Assembly: GCF_014639155.1 (NCBI RefSeq)
Contig: NZ_BMFT01000004.1
Span: 124,001-188,000, forward strand
From: Paenibacillus segetis
GTDB taxonomy: Bacteria; Bacillota; Bacilli; Paenibacillales; Paenibacillaceae
Reading direction: 5' to 3'
Length of the DNA: 64,000 bases
The notes under the pieces are model-generated. The model worked only from the letters and a program-made list of their open reading frames with translations, did no database searches and had not been told where the DNA came from. Position numbers and translations under genes: made by a program. Shown here piece by piece: positions 42,414-52,339 of this stretch. The first letter of the stretch is position 1. The number at the start of each line of letters is the position of its first letter.

Positions 42414-44390
42414 ATGAACTGGGAACAGTATATCCAGCTATGGGAGCATGCATTGATTCAGCCGATGGATATTCGTCAGGTTGTAATTACTAGTGCGGGA
42501 AGGCAACAGTTTTTGCTTCCATCTAGTGGATTTATATATGTGGTGCAGGGTCAAGCTACCATTTGGCTGGATGGGGATAAGCATGTAACTAAAAGGTTTT
42601 ATCTATTGCATGCGGGTAAAGGAAGTCATATCGTTGTTGAGGTTGGACAAGAGCAATGTACATATTTCTACATCTTATACAAAGGTAGTATGCCCACGAA
42701 AGCTAGAAAGAGCATCCAGAAGACTTATCTCATGAACAATCCCTTTCAGCTTCAATATTATTGTGAGCCGCTAGCACCAGTCATTTTATATCAACATGTA
42801 GAATCTATGCATCAGGGATGGCATCGCGGAGCAAGCTTGGAACGATTTCAAGTGAAAATTCGGCTGTATCAATTTGTACATGAGCTTGTCCGCCAGTTTC
42901 AACTTCAGGGGGTTACCCCCAAAAAGACGGATTTAATAGAACAGATCATTCAGTATATTCACGAACATTACTATGAACCCATTACTCTTGAGTCATTAGC
43001 TGAGTTATGGAGTTACAGCATACAATATTTATCCAAGCAGTTTAAGCAACGTACTGGTAGAAGTCCCATTGAATATGTGATACAGACGCGGATGGCTAAA
43101 GCGAAGGAAATTATGATGTGCAGTGATGTCAGTATCCAGGAGATCGCTGCGAGTGTGGGTTATAGTGACGTGTTTTATTTTACACGCCTGTTCAAGAAGC
43201 AGGTTGGAATAACGCCAAGTCAGTATAAATCGAAAGTGAAATTATTAGGTAATTCAGATAGTCCATGGAAAGTGTTCATATCCTCCATGGGCAATTCAGG
43301 CTCATCTAGCTATATTGATAATGATAATCGTTATCAATATAGGGGAGAAGGGGAAAATTCAATGCTGAGAAGTACAGGATCGAAGATAGGATTAACGCTG
43401 ATGTTATGTTTTACGTTAATGCTTACTGCTTGTTCGAATGGGGGCTCTAACCAGACGAATAGTCAGGGTGTTGCAGAAGGAAAGGCAAATCAGGGAACGG
43501 AAGCTACACAAAATGGTGCTAATCACAACACAGAAGATAAGGGCATGCGCAAAATATCTACGGTTATGGGGGAAGTTACTATTCCTACCCATCCTGAACG
43601 AGTGGTTGTTGATTGGCACTTGGGACAAGTTCTGGCAGTAGGCGTCACTCCTGTTGGGGCATCCAAAACACTAATGGACTATGCGGCCTTCTTAAAGCCG
43701 TTTGTACCAGATTCTGTTCAGGAAATTGGACGTGATGGTAGTATCTCTATGGAAAAGGTTCTGGATTTGTCTCCAGACATAATTATTACTTGGAACAAAG
43801 ATGATTACGAGAATTACTCCAAAATAGCCCCAACCGTGGTATTCGATACTACCGAGTATTCGTCAATTCAAGAGGAAATTACAGCCATGGGTGACATTTT
43901 AGGCCGTCAAGAGGAAGCGAAGAATTGGTTGGCTGATTTTGATAAACGTACTGAGGTTGCTCGCAACAAAGTTAAGAGCGTGATCCCTGAAGATGCAACA
44001 CTATCAATCGTAGATTATGTCACAGTAGATAAATATTTAATGGTCGTGGGGAATACAGGTGAAAGAGGAGGTAAGGCAGCGTATGATATCCTTGGCCTGA
44101 AGCCAACTCCTAAAGTAAAGAGCGAGATTATAGACAAAAAAATAGACCGTCTGGAAGTGTCATGGGAGACTGTAGGAGATTATGTGGGTGACTATTTGAT
44201 TGTGCTTACTATAGAGGGCAAAGAGCCTCCGCAGCTTCCGGCTACATGGACTCAGTTAGATGCGGTAAAGAACGGCCGTGTTATTGAAGTTGAAATGGCA
44301 AGTTATTTTGCCGCTGATTCATATTCCACTTTAATTCAGTCTGAAGATATTGCGGATAAGTTTACAAAACTGGCTGAGACTACGAAATAG
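42414..44390 (+). CDS. AraC-type regulator in continuous frame with a siderophore-binding lipoprotein
   Basis: One 658-codon frame holds two parts. Residues ~1-280 are an AraC-family regulator with a cupin-like N-terminus and two HTHs (YEPITLESLAELWSYSIQYLS; VSIQEIAASVGYSDVFYFTR). Residues 317-658 are an iron-siderophore binding lipoprotein with its own signal peptide and lipobox LTAC (Cys340), then the FhuD/FeuA-type domain (PERVVVDWHLGQVLAVGVTP). An internal ATG at 43362 follows AAGGGG by eight bases, and a Fur box precedes it. B. subtilis Btr also joins AraC to a binding domain, but without a signal peptide. Either two genes share a frame or a true fusion exists. Confidence 0.85.
   Translation: MNWEQYIQLWEHALIQPMDIRQVVITSAGRQQFLLPSSGFIYVVQGQATIWLDGDKHVTKRFYLLHAGKGSHIVVEVGQEQCTYFYILYKGSMPTKARKSIQKTYLMNNPFQLQYYCEPLAPVILYQHVESMHQGWHRGASLERFQVKIRLYQFVHELVRQFQLQGVTPKKTDLIEQIIQYIHEHYYEPITLESLAELWSYSIQYLSKQFKQRTGRSPIEYVIQTRMAKAKEIMMCSDVSIQEIAASVGYSDVFYFTRLFKKQVGITPSQYKSKVKLLGNSDSPWKVFISSMGNSGSSSYIDNDNRYQYRGEGENSMLRSTGSKIGLTLMLCFTLMLTACSNGGSNQTNSQGVAEGKANQGTEATQNGANHNTEDKGMRKISTVMGEVTIPTHPERVVVDWHLGQVLAVGVTPVGASKTLMDYAAFLKPFVPDSVQEIGRDGSISMEKVLDLSPDIIITWNKDDYENYSKIAPTVVFDTTEYSSIQEEITAMGDILGRQEEAKNWLADFDKRTEVARNKVKSVIPEDATLSIVDYVTVDKYLMVVGNTGERGGKAAYDILGLKPTPKVKSEIIDKKIDRLEVSWETVGDYVGDYLIVLTIEGKEPPQLPATWTQLDAVKNGRVIEVEMASYFAADSYSTLIQSEDIADKFTKLAETTK
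43311..43341. promoter_or_regulatory. Second Fur box, inside the long reading frame, in an 11-bp inverted repeat
   Basis: GATAATGATAATCGTTATC at 43317-43335 matches the Fur consensus at 18 of 19 bases. The outer arms TATATTGATAA and TTATCAATATA pair perfectly. It sits 20 bases before the internal lipoprotein start, which suggests an iron-regulated promoter within the frame. Confidence 0.8.
43362..44390 (+). CDS. Iron-siderophore ABC transporter substrate-binding lipoprotein (internal start)
   Basis: Read from the internal ATG this is a 342-residue lipoprotein. Residues 1-23 are a signal peptide (GLTLMLCFTLMLTA), Cys24 is the lipidation site, a Ser/Asn-rich linker follows, and then a class III binding-protein fold with ISMEKVLDLSPDIIITW and VIEVEMASYFAADSYS. 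It should deliver ferric siderophore to the two FecCD permeases that follow. The start has an excellent ribosome binding site and a Fur box upstream, so separate expression is likely; the upstream frame runs into it without a stop. Confidence 0.8.
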   Translation: MLRSTGSKIGLTLMLCFTLMLTACSNGGSNQTNSQGVAEGKANQGTEATQNGANHNTEDKGMRKISTVMGEVTIPTHPERVVVDWHLGQVLAVGVTPVGASKTLMDYAAFLKPFVPDSVQEIGRDGSISMEKVLDLSPDIIITWNKDDYENYSKIAPTVVFDTTEYSSIQEEITAMGDILGRQEEAKNWLADFDKRTEVARNKVKSVIPEDATLSIVDYVTVDKYLMVVGNTGERGGKAAYDILGLKPTPKVKSEIIDKKIDRLEVSWETVGDYVGDYLIVLTIEGKEPPQLPATWTQLDAVKNGRVIEVEMASYFAADSYSTLIQSEDIADKFTKLAETTK

Positions 44391-44411
44391 CAACAATGAA
44401 AGGTGAAGGAA

Positions 44412-45458
44412 ATGAGTCACAATGCCCAACCGATGATGACTAAGGACTCACAAGAAGTTCATTCACGACCTTTTGCTGCTTCTGGCATCATCGCCTTAAG
44501 TATTATATTGTTAGTTATTTCAATTTTTCTTGCCATATCTCTGGGTGCCGCTGATATTAAGCTTTCTGTTGTGTGGTCGGCTATCTTTCATTTTGATTCA
44601 AGTAATATTGAACATCAGACGATTATGGAATTGCGTCTACCACGCGTATTGGGCGGAGTTATGGTAGGCGCCAGCTTTGCTGTTGCAGGTGCGATCATGC
44701 AAGGTCTAACACGTAATCCTATGGCTGATTCAGGGTTGCTTGGACTGAATTCAGGAGCCGGGTTTGCGATGGCAATCTGTTTTGCCTTTTTTCCTGGTCT
44801 GTCTTTTATGTATTTGATGTTATGTACATTTGTTGGGGCTGGTATTGGTGCAGGAATGGTGTACGGGATCAGTTCGCTAACCAGAGGAGGCATGACACCA
44901 GTCAGGCTTGTATTGGCAGGTGCTGCACTTAGTGCACTATTCAGTGCACTAAGTGAAATCATTACCCTACACTTCAATATTGGGCAGAGTATTGCTTTCT
45001 GGTATGCAGGCGGTGTAGCTGGGACCAAGTGGTCCCAATTATTAATCATGTTTCCATGGGTCGTTGCGGCACTGTTAGGGGCTATCATCATCTCACGCTC
45101 GATCTCAATGCTTAGTCTGGGTGAGGAAATCGCCAAAGGCCTGGGACAAAGGACGAAAGTAGTGAGATTGGTTGCTACAATATTGGTACTCGTACTTGCA
45201 GGCTCTGCAGTGTCAGTAGTAGGTCCAGTAGCTTTTGTAGGCCTGCTCATCCCTCACTTAGCCCGTTATTTGGTAGGAGTGGATTACAGATGGATCATTC
45301 CATGCTCAGCTGTGTTGGGAAGTTTGCTGGTCGTGCTAGCTGACCTTAGTGCACGTATCATAAATCCTCCGCAGGAGGTCCCGATCGGAGCTCTTATTTC
45401 GCTCATTGGAATTCCGTTCTTCCTTTACCTGGCGAATAAGGAAAGGAGGGAATTATAA
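44412..45458 (+). CDS. FecCD-type iron-siderophore permease 1
   Basis: A 348-residue protein with nine to ten TM helices of the BtuC/FecCD family. It shows LRLPRVLGGVMVGASFAVAGAIMQGLTRNPMADSGLLGLNSGAG near residue 70 and GPVAFVGLLIPHLARYLVG near 265. AAAGGTG stands six bases before the ATG. It is followed without a gap by the second permease, and the pair should form a heterodimer. Confidence 0.92.
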   Translation: MSHNAQPMMTKDSQEVHSRPFAASGIIALSIILLVISIFLAISLGAADIKLSVVWSAIFHFDSSNIEHQTIMELRLPRVLGGVMVGASFAVAGAIMQGLTRNPMADSGLLGLNSGAGFAMAICFAFFPGLSFMYLMLCTFVGAGIGAGMVYGISSLTRGGMTPVRLVLAGAALSALFSALSEIITLHFNIGQSIAFWYAGGVAGTKWSQLLIMFPWVVAALLGAIIISRSISMLSLGEEIAKGLGQRTKVVRLVATILVLVLAGSAVSVVGPVAFVGLLIPHLARYLVGVDYRWIIPCSAVLGSLLVVLADLSARIINPPQEVPIGALISLIGIPFFLYLANKERREL

Positions 45459-46496
45459 ATGATCCGTGAGTCGATTCCTGAAGCCCTCAAGATCAGGCAG
45501 AAAAGTACGGGATGGCTTGTGATGACGGTACTTGGCCTTCTGATAATAGCGATGTTTGTACTTAGTATGAATACAGGATTTATACATCTTTCCCCATTAG
45601 AGTTATGGGAGACATTATTAGGACATGGGACCGCGAAGCAAGAATTGATCCTGTTGCAATTTCGTTTGCCGCGTATTGTCATTTCGGTATTGGTCGGGGC
45701 AGGGTTAGCTTTATCAGGGTGTATAATGCAGGGTATTTCACGTAATGCTTTAGCCGATTCGGGTATTCTTGGCATTAATGCCGGTGCGGGTTTGGTCGTG
45801 GTACTGTTTGTGTCGACCTACTCGATAACTGCGGAAGTTCCCAAATTTGCATTACCATTCCTAGCGCTGTTAGGTGGGGGAGCTACGGCGGCTCTTATTT
45901 ATACTCTCTCTTATAGACGTGATGGAGGGATTCAACCCACACGGTTGATCCTCACCGGTATAGCTGTGGGTGCAGGGATAAGCTCAGCCATGATTGTATT
46001 AATGCTGAAGTTAAGCGAACAAAATTATAAGCTGGTATCTCTATGGCTTGCCGGAAATATTAGTGGAGTGACATGGAGGGATGTTGTTTCATTACTCCCT
46101 TGGATCGTCATACTCATCCCCTACGTATTCACCAAATCAAGGTTTTTGAATGTACTTTCCTTAGGTGAGGCAAGAGCTAAGGGTCTTGGAGTATCCGTAT
46201 CTCGTGAACAATTGAAACTGTTAGCGGTTGCTGTTGGCCTTGCTGCTTCGAGTGTATCGGTTAGTGGAGGTATTGGTTTTGTTGGACTGATTGGCCCCCA
46301 TCTTGCTCGACGTCTTGTTGGTTCCAGGCATGAACTGCTACTTCCAACATCGGCTTTAATTGGTAGTTTGCTAGTTATCACAGCCGATACCCTCGGAAGA
46401 TGGGTTTTGCAGCCGACTGAAATTCCAACAGGTCTGGTGGTTGCCATCATTGGATCTCCCTACTTCCTTTATCTATTAGCTAAAGCCAAAAATTAG
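45459..46496 (+). CDS. FecCD-type iron-siderophore permease 2
   Basis: A 345-residue paralogue of the preceding permease with the same signature segments (FRLPRIVISVLVGAGLALSG, GFVGLIGPHLARRLVG). The ATG directly follows the stop of permease 1, with AAAGGAGGG inside its end. No FecE-type ATPase follows in the operon, so ATP must come from an ATPase encoded elsewhere, as in B. subtilis, where YusV serves several systems. Confidence 0.92.
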   Translation: MIRESIPEALKIRQKSTGWLVMTVLGLLIIAMFVLSMNTGFIHLSPLELWETLLGHGTAKQELILLQFRLPRIVISVLVGAGLALSGCIMQGISRNALADSGILGINAGAGLVVVLFVSTYSITAEVPKFALPFLALLGGGATAALIYTLSYRRDGGIQPTRLILTGIAVGAGISSAMIVLMLKLSEQNYKLVSLWLAGNISGVTWRDVVSLLPWIVILIPYVFTKSRFLNVLSLGEARAKGLGVSVSREQLKLLAVAVGLAASSVSVSGGIGFVGLIGPHLARRLVGSRHELLLPTSALIGSLLVITADTLGRWVLQPTEIPTGLVVAIIGSPYFLYLLAKAKN

Positions 46497-46539
46497 AGTG
46501 GGAAATAAAACAACCAAAGATCTGAAAGAGAGGTACAGC

Positions 46540-48252
46540 ATGCTAAGGCGATTTTTTGCATATTACCGTCCTTATCGAGGTTTATTTATTTTGGATTTTT
46601 CCTGTGCTATTATCGCTGCTTTGCTGGAACTCGCATTCCCTGTAGCTGTAAATCAGGTTGTAGATCGGTTATTGCCAAGTGGTAATTGGAGATGGATTGT
46701 TTTTGCTTGTCTCGGACTACTTGTCATCTATCTAGTGAGTGCATCCTTACATTTTGTGGTTACGTACTGGGGGCATAAGCTGGGGATAAATATTGAATCA
46801 GATATGCGCAAGAAAGTTTTTGATCGCGTGCAAAAGCTATCATTCCGTTTCTTTGATAATAACAAGACAGGTCATTTGGTATCCCGGATGACCAATGATT
46901 TAATGGACATTGGTGAGATTGCACACCATGGACCTGAGGATTTATTTATTGCGGTTATTACTTTGGCTGGGGCATTTGGAATTATGCTCAGCATCAATTG
47001 GCAGTTGGCTGTGATGACCTTTATTATTGTCCCATTCATGATTTATTTGTCGCTGTATTTCAGTCGAAAGATGTCCAAGGCATTTAAGAAAATGTTCTCT
47101 GATATCGCAGATTATAATGCTCGTGTCGAGAATAATGTGAGTGGAATTCGCGTAGTGCAAGCTTTCTCCAATGAACAGCATGAGGTTGCTAAGTTTGCCG
47201 TTCAAAACGAATCATTCCGGTTAACAAAACTGCTCACTTACCGGATTATGGCTTGGAATTCTTCGCTTAGCTTCATATTGATGAAGTTCGTCTCATTATT
47301 TGTATTGTTGTGCGGCACTTGGTTTGTTCTTAATGATCGCATGACCTATGGCCAGTTTATTGCCTTTATCATGTTATCTAACGTGTTCCTAGGACCGATG
47401 GAACAGATTAATAGTGTGATTGAGACGTATCCAAAAGGGGTTGCAGGCTTCAAGCGATACTTGGAGTTACTGGAGACCGAGCCGGATGTGGCAGATCATG
47501 CCGGAGCTAAACCGGTCCAAGCAGTACAGGGGAATATTAGGTATGAGAATGTGAATTTTGGATACGAGAACAGAGATAATATTTTGACGAATCTCAATTT
47601 AAATATCTCCGCAGGTGAAACCGTAGCGTTGGTGGGACCCTCTGGAGCAGGCAAAACGACGCTATGTAGTTTGCTACCCCGTTTCTATGATGTGAATGAA
47701 GGGCGAATTACCATAGATGGGGAGGATATTCGAAACATCACTCTGGAATCTCTACGTTCAAATATTGGTATTGTTCAGCAGGACGTATTTCTTTTTGATG
47801 GAAGCATACGTGAGAATATCGCCTACGGGGACCTCGTTGCAAGTGAGGAAGACATTTTGGAAGCAGCCCGACGAGCGCAATTGGAGGAGCTCATCAAATC
47901 GCAGCCAGAGGGCTTGGATACGATGATTGGAGAACGTGGGGTGAAGCTATCTGGTGGGCAGAAGCAGCGGTTATCCATCGCGCGTATGTTCCTGAAGAAT
48001 CCTTCCATTCTTATCTTGGATGAAGCTACGTCTGCACTGGATACGGAGACAGAAGCAGCAATTCAATTAGCGTTATCGGAATTGTCGCGCGGAAGAACAA
48101 CTTTAGTCATTGCACATCGTCTTGCAACGATTAAGAATGCTGATCGGATCATCGTTGTTGCAGAGCAGGGTGTTATGGAACAAGGTACACATGATGAGTT
48201 GATTGGGGAACAGGGGATATACAGTCGTCTACATAGTGCCCAGTTTGGATAG
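46540..48252 (+). CDS. ABC exporter half-transporter (fused TM domain and ATPase)
   Basis: A 570-residue half-transporter. Six TM helices span residues ~10-310, and the ATPase follows with GPSGAGKTTLC (Walker A), KLSGGQKQRLS (signature) and ILILDEATSALDTE (Walker B). It works as a dimer. ATG at 46540 is chosen because AGAGAGG lies six bases upstream; the longer GTG start at 46498 lacks a ribosome binding site. In this locus it may export a siderophore or remove the desferri form, an inference from context only. It cannot replace FecE, as it carries its own membrane domain. Confidence 0.87.
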   Translation: MLRRFFAYYRPYRGLFILDFSCAIIAALLELAFPVAVNQVVDRLLPSGNWRWIVFACLGLLVIYLVSASLHFVVTYWGHKLGINIESDMRKKVFDRVQKLSFRFFDNNKTGHLVSRMTNDLMDIGEIAHHGPEDLFIAVITLAGAFGIMLSINWQLAVMTFIIVPFMIYLSLYFSRKMSKAFKKMFSDIADYNARVENNVSGIRVVQAFSNEQHEVAKFAVQNESFRLTKLLTYRIMAWNSSLSFILMKFVSLFVLLCGTWFVLNDRMTYGQFIAFIMLSNVFLGPMEQINSVIETYPKGVAGFKRYLELLETEPDVADHAGAKPVQAVQGNIRYENVNFGYENRDNILTNLNLNISAGETVALVGPSGAGKTTLCSLLPRFYDVNEGRITIDGEDIRNITLESLRSNIGIVQQDVFLFDGSIRENIAYGDLVASEEDILEAARRAQLEELIKSQPEGLDTMIGERGVKLSGGQKQRLSIARMFLKNPSILILDEATSALDTETEAAIQLALSELSRGRTTLVIAHRLATIKNADRIIVVAEQGVMEQGTHDELIGEQGIYSRLHSAQFG

Positions 48253-48330
48253 ATTAGCGTTTTAGAATGCTTCATCTTCTAGTAAATATCAGTTGTTTTC
48301 ATATCAACCATGAAAGGGGAGTAGCTTAGG

Positions 48331-49377
48331 ATGGAGCGACCTTTAGAATTATATGATGTTACGATTATAGGCGGGGGACCAGCCGGGATGTATGCGGCTT
48401 TTTATAGCGGAATGCGTGATCTTAAGACAAAACTCATCGACGCTAATCAAGAGTTGGGAGGACGGATGCTGCTTTATCCAGAGAAAATGATCTGGGATGT
48501 TGGGGGAGTTACCCCTACATTATGTGGAACGCTTATCAAACAGTTAGCTCAGCAAGCGCAGACTTTTGAACCTACGATTGTGCTTGGTGAACAGGTTAGC
48601 GAGCTACAAAGGCAGGAGGATGGAACGTTTATTCTCCTCTCTAATTCTGGGCATCGACATTGGACACAAACCGTTATTATGGCGATCGGTTATGGTATTC
48701 GAAAGATGGCAAAGCTGGAGATCGAGGGTGCAGACCGATATGAAGTGACAAATTTACATTATACAGTGCAGGAACTGGATATGTTCCGTGGCAAGCATAT
48801 TGTCATCTCGGGCGGTGGTGACTCTGCGGTGGATTGGGCAAATGAACTGGAGTCTGTTGCTGCCAAGGTAACCATTGTACATCGCAGGAACGAGTTTGGC
48901 GGTCATGAACGCAATGTTAATCGCATGCGGCAGTCTTCAGTGAATATTAGGACGCCATATGTTGTTGAGAAGCTTCACAGCAAGGATGGTTCATTAATCG
49001 ATCAAGTAAGCATCACCCATCTAGAGAGCGGAGAAACTGAGGTCTTAGATGCGGATGATGTGATTGTAAATCACGGCATGAAAAGCGATTTTGGTCCCAT
49101 ACGTAATTGGGGACTGGATATGGGAGAATGGACGGTCAACGTGAACGGTAAAATGGAGACGAACATTCCAGGGGTGTTTGCAGCAGGCGACTTTATTGAC
49201 TATGACAGTAAAGTCCGCTTAATTGCCGGAGCCTTTAACGATGCAGTGTTGGCTGTGAATAGTGCCAAGTTATTCATAGAGCCGGAGGCGGAGAAAGTTG
49301 CTTATGTATCTTCGCACAACAGTAGGTTTAAGGAGAAGAACCTGGCACTGGGCGTTATTGAAGAGGACAACCACTAA
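48331..49377 (+). CDS. Ferredoxin--NADP reductase type 2 (YumC-like)
   Basis: A 348-residue flavoprotein of the thioredoxin-reductase-like FNR group. FAD binds at GGGPAG (residues 14-19), the NADPH motif is [15 protein letters not shown], and the C-terminal [21 protein letters not shown] closes the FAD site. The redox-active CxxC of thioredoxin reductases is absent, as expected for YumC. AAGGGGAG lies in front of the ATG. Placement in the siderophore locus suggests reduction of ferric siderophore through a ferredoxin or flavodoxin (inference). Confidence 0.9.
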   Translation: MERPLELYDVTIIGGGPAGMYAAFYSGMRDLKTKLIDANQELGGRMLLYPEKMIWDVGGVTPTLCGTLIKQLAQQAQTFEPTIVLGEQVSELQRQEDGTFILLSNSGHRHWTQTVIMAIGYGIRKMAKLEIEGADRYEVTNLHYTVQELDMFRGKHIVISGGGDSAVDWANELESVAAKVTIVHRRNEFGGHERNVNRMRQSSVNIRTPYVVEKLHSKDGSLIDQVSITHLESGETEVLDADDVIVNHGMKSDFGPIRNWGLDMGEWTVNVNGKMETNIPGVFAAGDFIDYDSKVRLIAGAFNDAVLAVNSAKLFIEPEAEKVAYVSSHNSRFKEKNLALGVIEEDNH

Positions 49378-49430
49378 TCGTGGATGACGTGGGTGACTCT
49401 TCACCGAATCAATCGACCTAATCTAATACA

Positions 49431-49462
49431 AAACAGAGACCCTAAGGGGTCTCTGTTTTTTT
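49431..49462 (+). terminator. Terminator of the siderophore locus
   Basis: AAACAGAGACC and GGTCTCTGTTT form a strong stem with a CCTAAGG-type loop, followed by seven T. Confidence 0.85.
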
Positions 49463-49623
49463 GTGTGCCAACTTTATTGGTAGGTAAAAAAATATATCAT
49501 AAAAGAGAGTGGTTTTAGTATAATATTCCGCAGGAAATATGCCGATATTAGGCGAGAATACGATCTTGAAGAGTAGATTCTTTGATTGTATTTACATCAG
49601 GATATGACAAGGAGAGGGCCAAT

Positions 49624-51636
49624 GTGGGAGTTCGTTTGAAAGAGGGTTTGAGAAAATTAGATTCATTGAAAGTAAAGCTGACAGCCATTTTTCTTGTGTT
49701 AGCCATTATTCCACTAGCAATTGTGACCTTCATCTTGTTATCGCAATTTAGTTCTACTTTAGAATCGCAGACTAACGGTGAACGTGAGCGTATGGCTACT
49801 TTTGAGGCAAAGTCTATTGACGATTGGTTGACAGAACAAATTGCAACGGTTGAAAAAATGCTACAAGAGAATCCTGAAATGAGCAAAGGTAATCTCTCTT
49901 ATATCATGCCTCAATTGAAGGTTATGACACAGAGTGCGCCTAACATTGACGTTATTTCATATGTCGATAAGAACGGATATGTGACGAGTACCCAAGGGGA
50001 AGAAGTCGATGGATCGAAGTTCGAGAATATTATAGCTGTACAAGAGAGTAAAAAATTAGTGATCTCTAATATCGTTCAGGACGATGTTACGAAGAAATAT
50101 AAGATTTACTTTGATGTCCCCATTTTAAATGAACAAGGTGAATTTGTAGGGGCCATCCAACCGGAGATAGATGCAAGTAAATTAATGAATCTAATAAGTG
50201 GAATCAAAACAGGTGAGAAGAGTTATGGCTTTCTATTATCTAATGACGGCACCTATCTAGCCCATCCTGACAGTAACAAGATTGGGAGAAGTTATCAGGA
50301 TAAGGAGCTATCCGCCCCTGAAAAGATAGAAGCTTTCCAAAAAAGTGTGTTTCAGCATAATGGTGGTAGTTTAGCGTACCCGGAAAAGGGTGAGTGGAAA
50401 GAAGCCGCCTTCTATACGATAGAAACGACGGGCTGGAAGTTACTTGTGACAGCTCCCCAAGATGAAGTGCACCATACGGTAGATAAAATGAGAGAGAATG
50501 CCTTCATCATTATATTCATCTCACTTATTTGCGTAGCTATCCTAGCTGTATTCATGTCATTGATTACCCTACGTCCTCTGCTGCAGATTTCGAATGTGAT
50601 GCGGAAAGTAACAACAGGGGATCTAACCCAGCATTTGAAGGTAAAAGGGCAAGATGAAATGGAACAGCTCAAACAGGATATCAATAATATGTTGGCATCC
50701 TTTGCACTTATGGTTCGTAAAATATCGGAAACGACAGAGCAAGTAGCTGCTTCATCTGAACAATTGACGGCGATTGCACAAGAATCAACACAAACTGCGG
50801 AGCAGATCTCCCAGTCGGTTCATTTTGTTGTACAAGGCTCGGATATGCAGGTTGAGGCATTGGGCCAAACGAACCTCGCGATGGAGGAAATGTCGACAGG
50901 AATTCAGAAAATTGCTAGTTCGGCTGCGGTTGTTTCAGAATCGGCTTTTGTAGCTGTAGAGGAAGTTGATCGTGGTAATCAGGATATTCAAAGAGCTGTT
51001 CTTCAAATGGATCAAGTCGCAAAGTCGGTTGAGGACACAGCTGGAACGATTCGCTTACTGGAAGAGAAGTCACATGCCATTAACAAAACAGTTCAGCTCA
51101 TATCCGTTGTTGCTAATCAAACGAATTTATTGTCGCTGAATGCTTCTATTGAAGCGGCAAGAGCTGGTGAACATGGCCGGGGCTTTGCGGTAGTGGCAGG
51201 GGAAGTGAAGAAATTAGCGGAGCAAACGGGGCGTGCAACGGGTGAGATTTCCAGCGTAATTAATGAAATTTTGCAAGCGATCGACAAAGCCTCAAGCTCT
51301 ATGAATAATGGCATTGCTGAAGTTGCTACAGGAGTACAGCAGGTGGAAAGAGTGGGAGAAGCATTTGATAGAATTACTGATTCCATTCAACATGTAAATG
51401 AGCAGATTCAAGAGGTTTCTGCCGCTTCGGAACAAATATCTGCCGGAACAGAAGAAGTGACTGCTTCTATGCAAGAGGTTCTAGGTATTGTGAAAGAAGC
51501 TGCAACACAATTAAATACGGTATCCCAATCGGTTACCGATCAATATCGTTCTATGGAAGAGATATCGAACTCATCTGAGTCACTTAGTCAAATGGCGGGG
51601 GAACTTCAAGAAATGGTAGGCAAGTTTAAGGTGTAA
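49624..51636 (+). CDS. Methyl-accepting chemotaxis protein with dCache sensor
   Basis: A 670-residue chemoreceptor. TM1 is at ~17-39 ([20 protein letters not shown]), an extracellular dCache-like domain at ~45-280 ([30 protein letters not shown] core), TM2 at ~290-312, HAMP at ~313-365 and the signalling hairpin at ~385-650 with the conserved tip [32 protein letters not shown] at 49624 is selected because AAGGAG (49609-49614) stands nine bases before it. The ligand may be an amino acid or organic acid, as usual for dCache. It is monocistronic. Confidence 0.9.
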   Translation: MGVRLKEGLRKLDSLKVKLTAIFLVLAIIPLAIVTFILLSQFSSTLESQTNGERERMATFEAKSIDDWLTEQIATVEKMLQENPEMSKGNLSYIMPQLKVMTQSAPNIDVISYVDKNGYVTSTQGEEVDGSKFENIIAVQESKKLVISNIVQDDVTKKYKIYFDVPILNEQGEFVGAIQPEIDASKLMNLISGIKTGEKSYGFLLSNDGTYLAHPDSNKIGRSYQDKELSAPEKIEAFQKSVFQHNGGSLAYPEKGEWKEAAFYTIETTGWKLLVTAPQDEVHHTVDKMRENAFIIIFISLICVAILAVFMSLITLRPLLQISNVMRKVTTGDLTQHLKVKGQDEMEQLKQDINNMLASFALMVRKISETTEQVAASSEQLTAIAQESTQTAEQISQSVHFVVQGSDMQVEALGQTNLAMEEMSTGIQKIASSAAVVSESAFVAVEEVDRGNQDIQRAVLQMDQVAKSVEDTAGTIRLLEEKSHAINKTVQLISVVANQTNLLSLNASIEAARAGEHGRGFAVVAGEVKKLAEQTGRATGEISSVINEILQAIDKASSSMNNGIAEVATGVQQVERVGEAFDRITDSIQHVNEQIQEVSAASEQISAGTEEVTASMQEVLGIVKEAATQLNTVSQSVTDQYRSMEEISNSSESLSQMAGELQEMVGKFKV

Positions 51637-51665
51637 TTGGTCGAAATAAATATTGAATGAACATG

Positions 51666-51701
51666 GAGAAGACCTGCGATGCTTAGCAGGTCTTCTCTTA
51701 T
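51666..51701 (+). terminator. Terminator of the chemoreceptor gene
   Basis: A perfect 12-bp stem, GAGAAGACCTGC with GCAGGTCTTCTC, is followed by TTATTTAT. Confidence 0.8.
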
Positions 51702-52027
51702 TTATGGATTGGAAAGCGAATGCTGCATGAATTGGAATGGGAAATGGATTCTGTTATAACTTCGGGCATCTTCTGGCCCCTACTATGAGCGGAATGTAGT
51801 GGAATCTCTTTGAGAAATAGTACAGTAAGAAGTGTATAACCTATTGGTTGGTTATTTATGTAAATTAATTTATTTTGTATGTACTGTTTCCCTTATAGAA
51901 ACAGGCGGAGTAGTCGAGATTTATCTGTGCATAATGTGAACATTCTGTTAAAATATTTTTGTATATTTATGTAAGCACTCAGAATAGGGAGGAGGTTAAT
52001 CGCATCGATATTATTGGGTTAGACGGC
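51702..52027 (+). other. Intergenic region with a strong but unmatched ribosome binding site
   Basis: About 325 bases without a recognisable gene. GGGAGGAGG at 51988-51996 is a near-perfect Shine-Dalgarno site, yet no ATG, GTG or TTG stands at a normal distance in the frame of the next gene (an ATC at 52004 would). A TTG at 51959 opens that frame but has no ribosome binding site. Confidence 0.5.
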
Positions 52028-52339
52028 ATGTCAAAGGAATCGCTAGAAATGGAATTGCAGCAAGGAGGGAAATTCGTAACTTATACGTTTTGTATTTCTA
52101 TCATCTTCATGACTTTTCGTAGAAGTTCAAGTATTTACTACATAAAACCGTATATGGGCTCAGTAGGTAAAGGGTTAAAATTCACACTACTAAGCCTACT
52201 ATTCGGTTGGTGGGGGATTCCCTGGGGCCCCATTTATACGGTAGGTGCACTTATTACTAATTTGCGCGGCGGTCGAGATGTTACTCAGGAGGTTTCTTAT
52301 TCGTTGACTGGACAAAGAGTCGTACATACTAACGTGTAA
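52028..52339 (+). CDS. Conserved small membrane protein, function unknown
   Basis: A 103-residue protein in the region KFVTYTFCISIIFMTFRRSSSIYYIKP, with a membrane segment at ~45-70 (LLSLLFGWWGIPWGPIYT) and a terminal NLRGGRDVTQEV. Proteins of this pattern occur in Bacillus and Paenibacillus but have no known role. The first in-frame ATG is used here, although a frame without a stop extends to 51959 and a strong ribosome binding site lies at 51988. The true start is therefore uncertain. Confidence 0.6.
   Translation: MSKESLEMELQQGGKFVTYTFCISIIFMTFRRSSSIYYIKPYMGSVGKGLKFTLLSLLFGWWGIPWGPIYTVGALITNLRGGRDVTQEVSYSLTGQRVVHTNV

Noticed and set aside
44615-45250. A 211-codon minus-strand frame opposite the first FecCD permease
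   Set aside because: It mirrors the codon bias of the permease gene, is rich in Pro, Ala and Thr as expected for an antisense shadow, and has no ribosome binding site.
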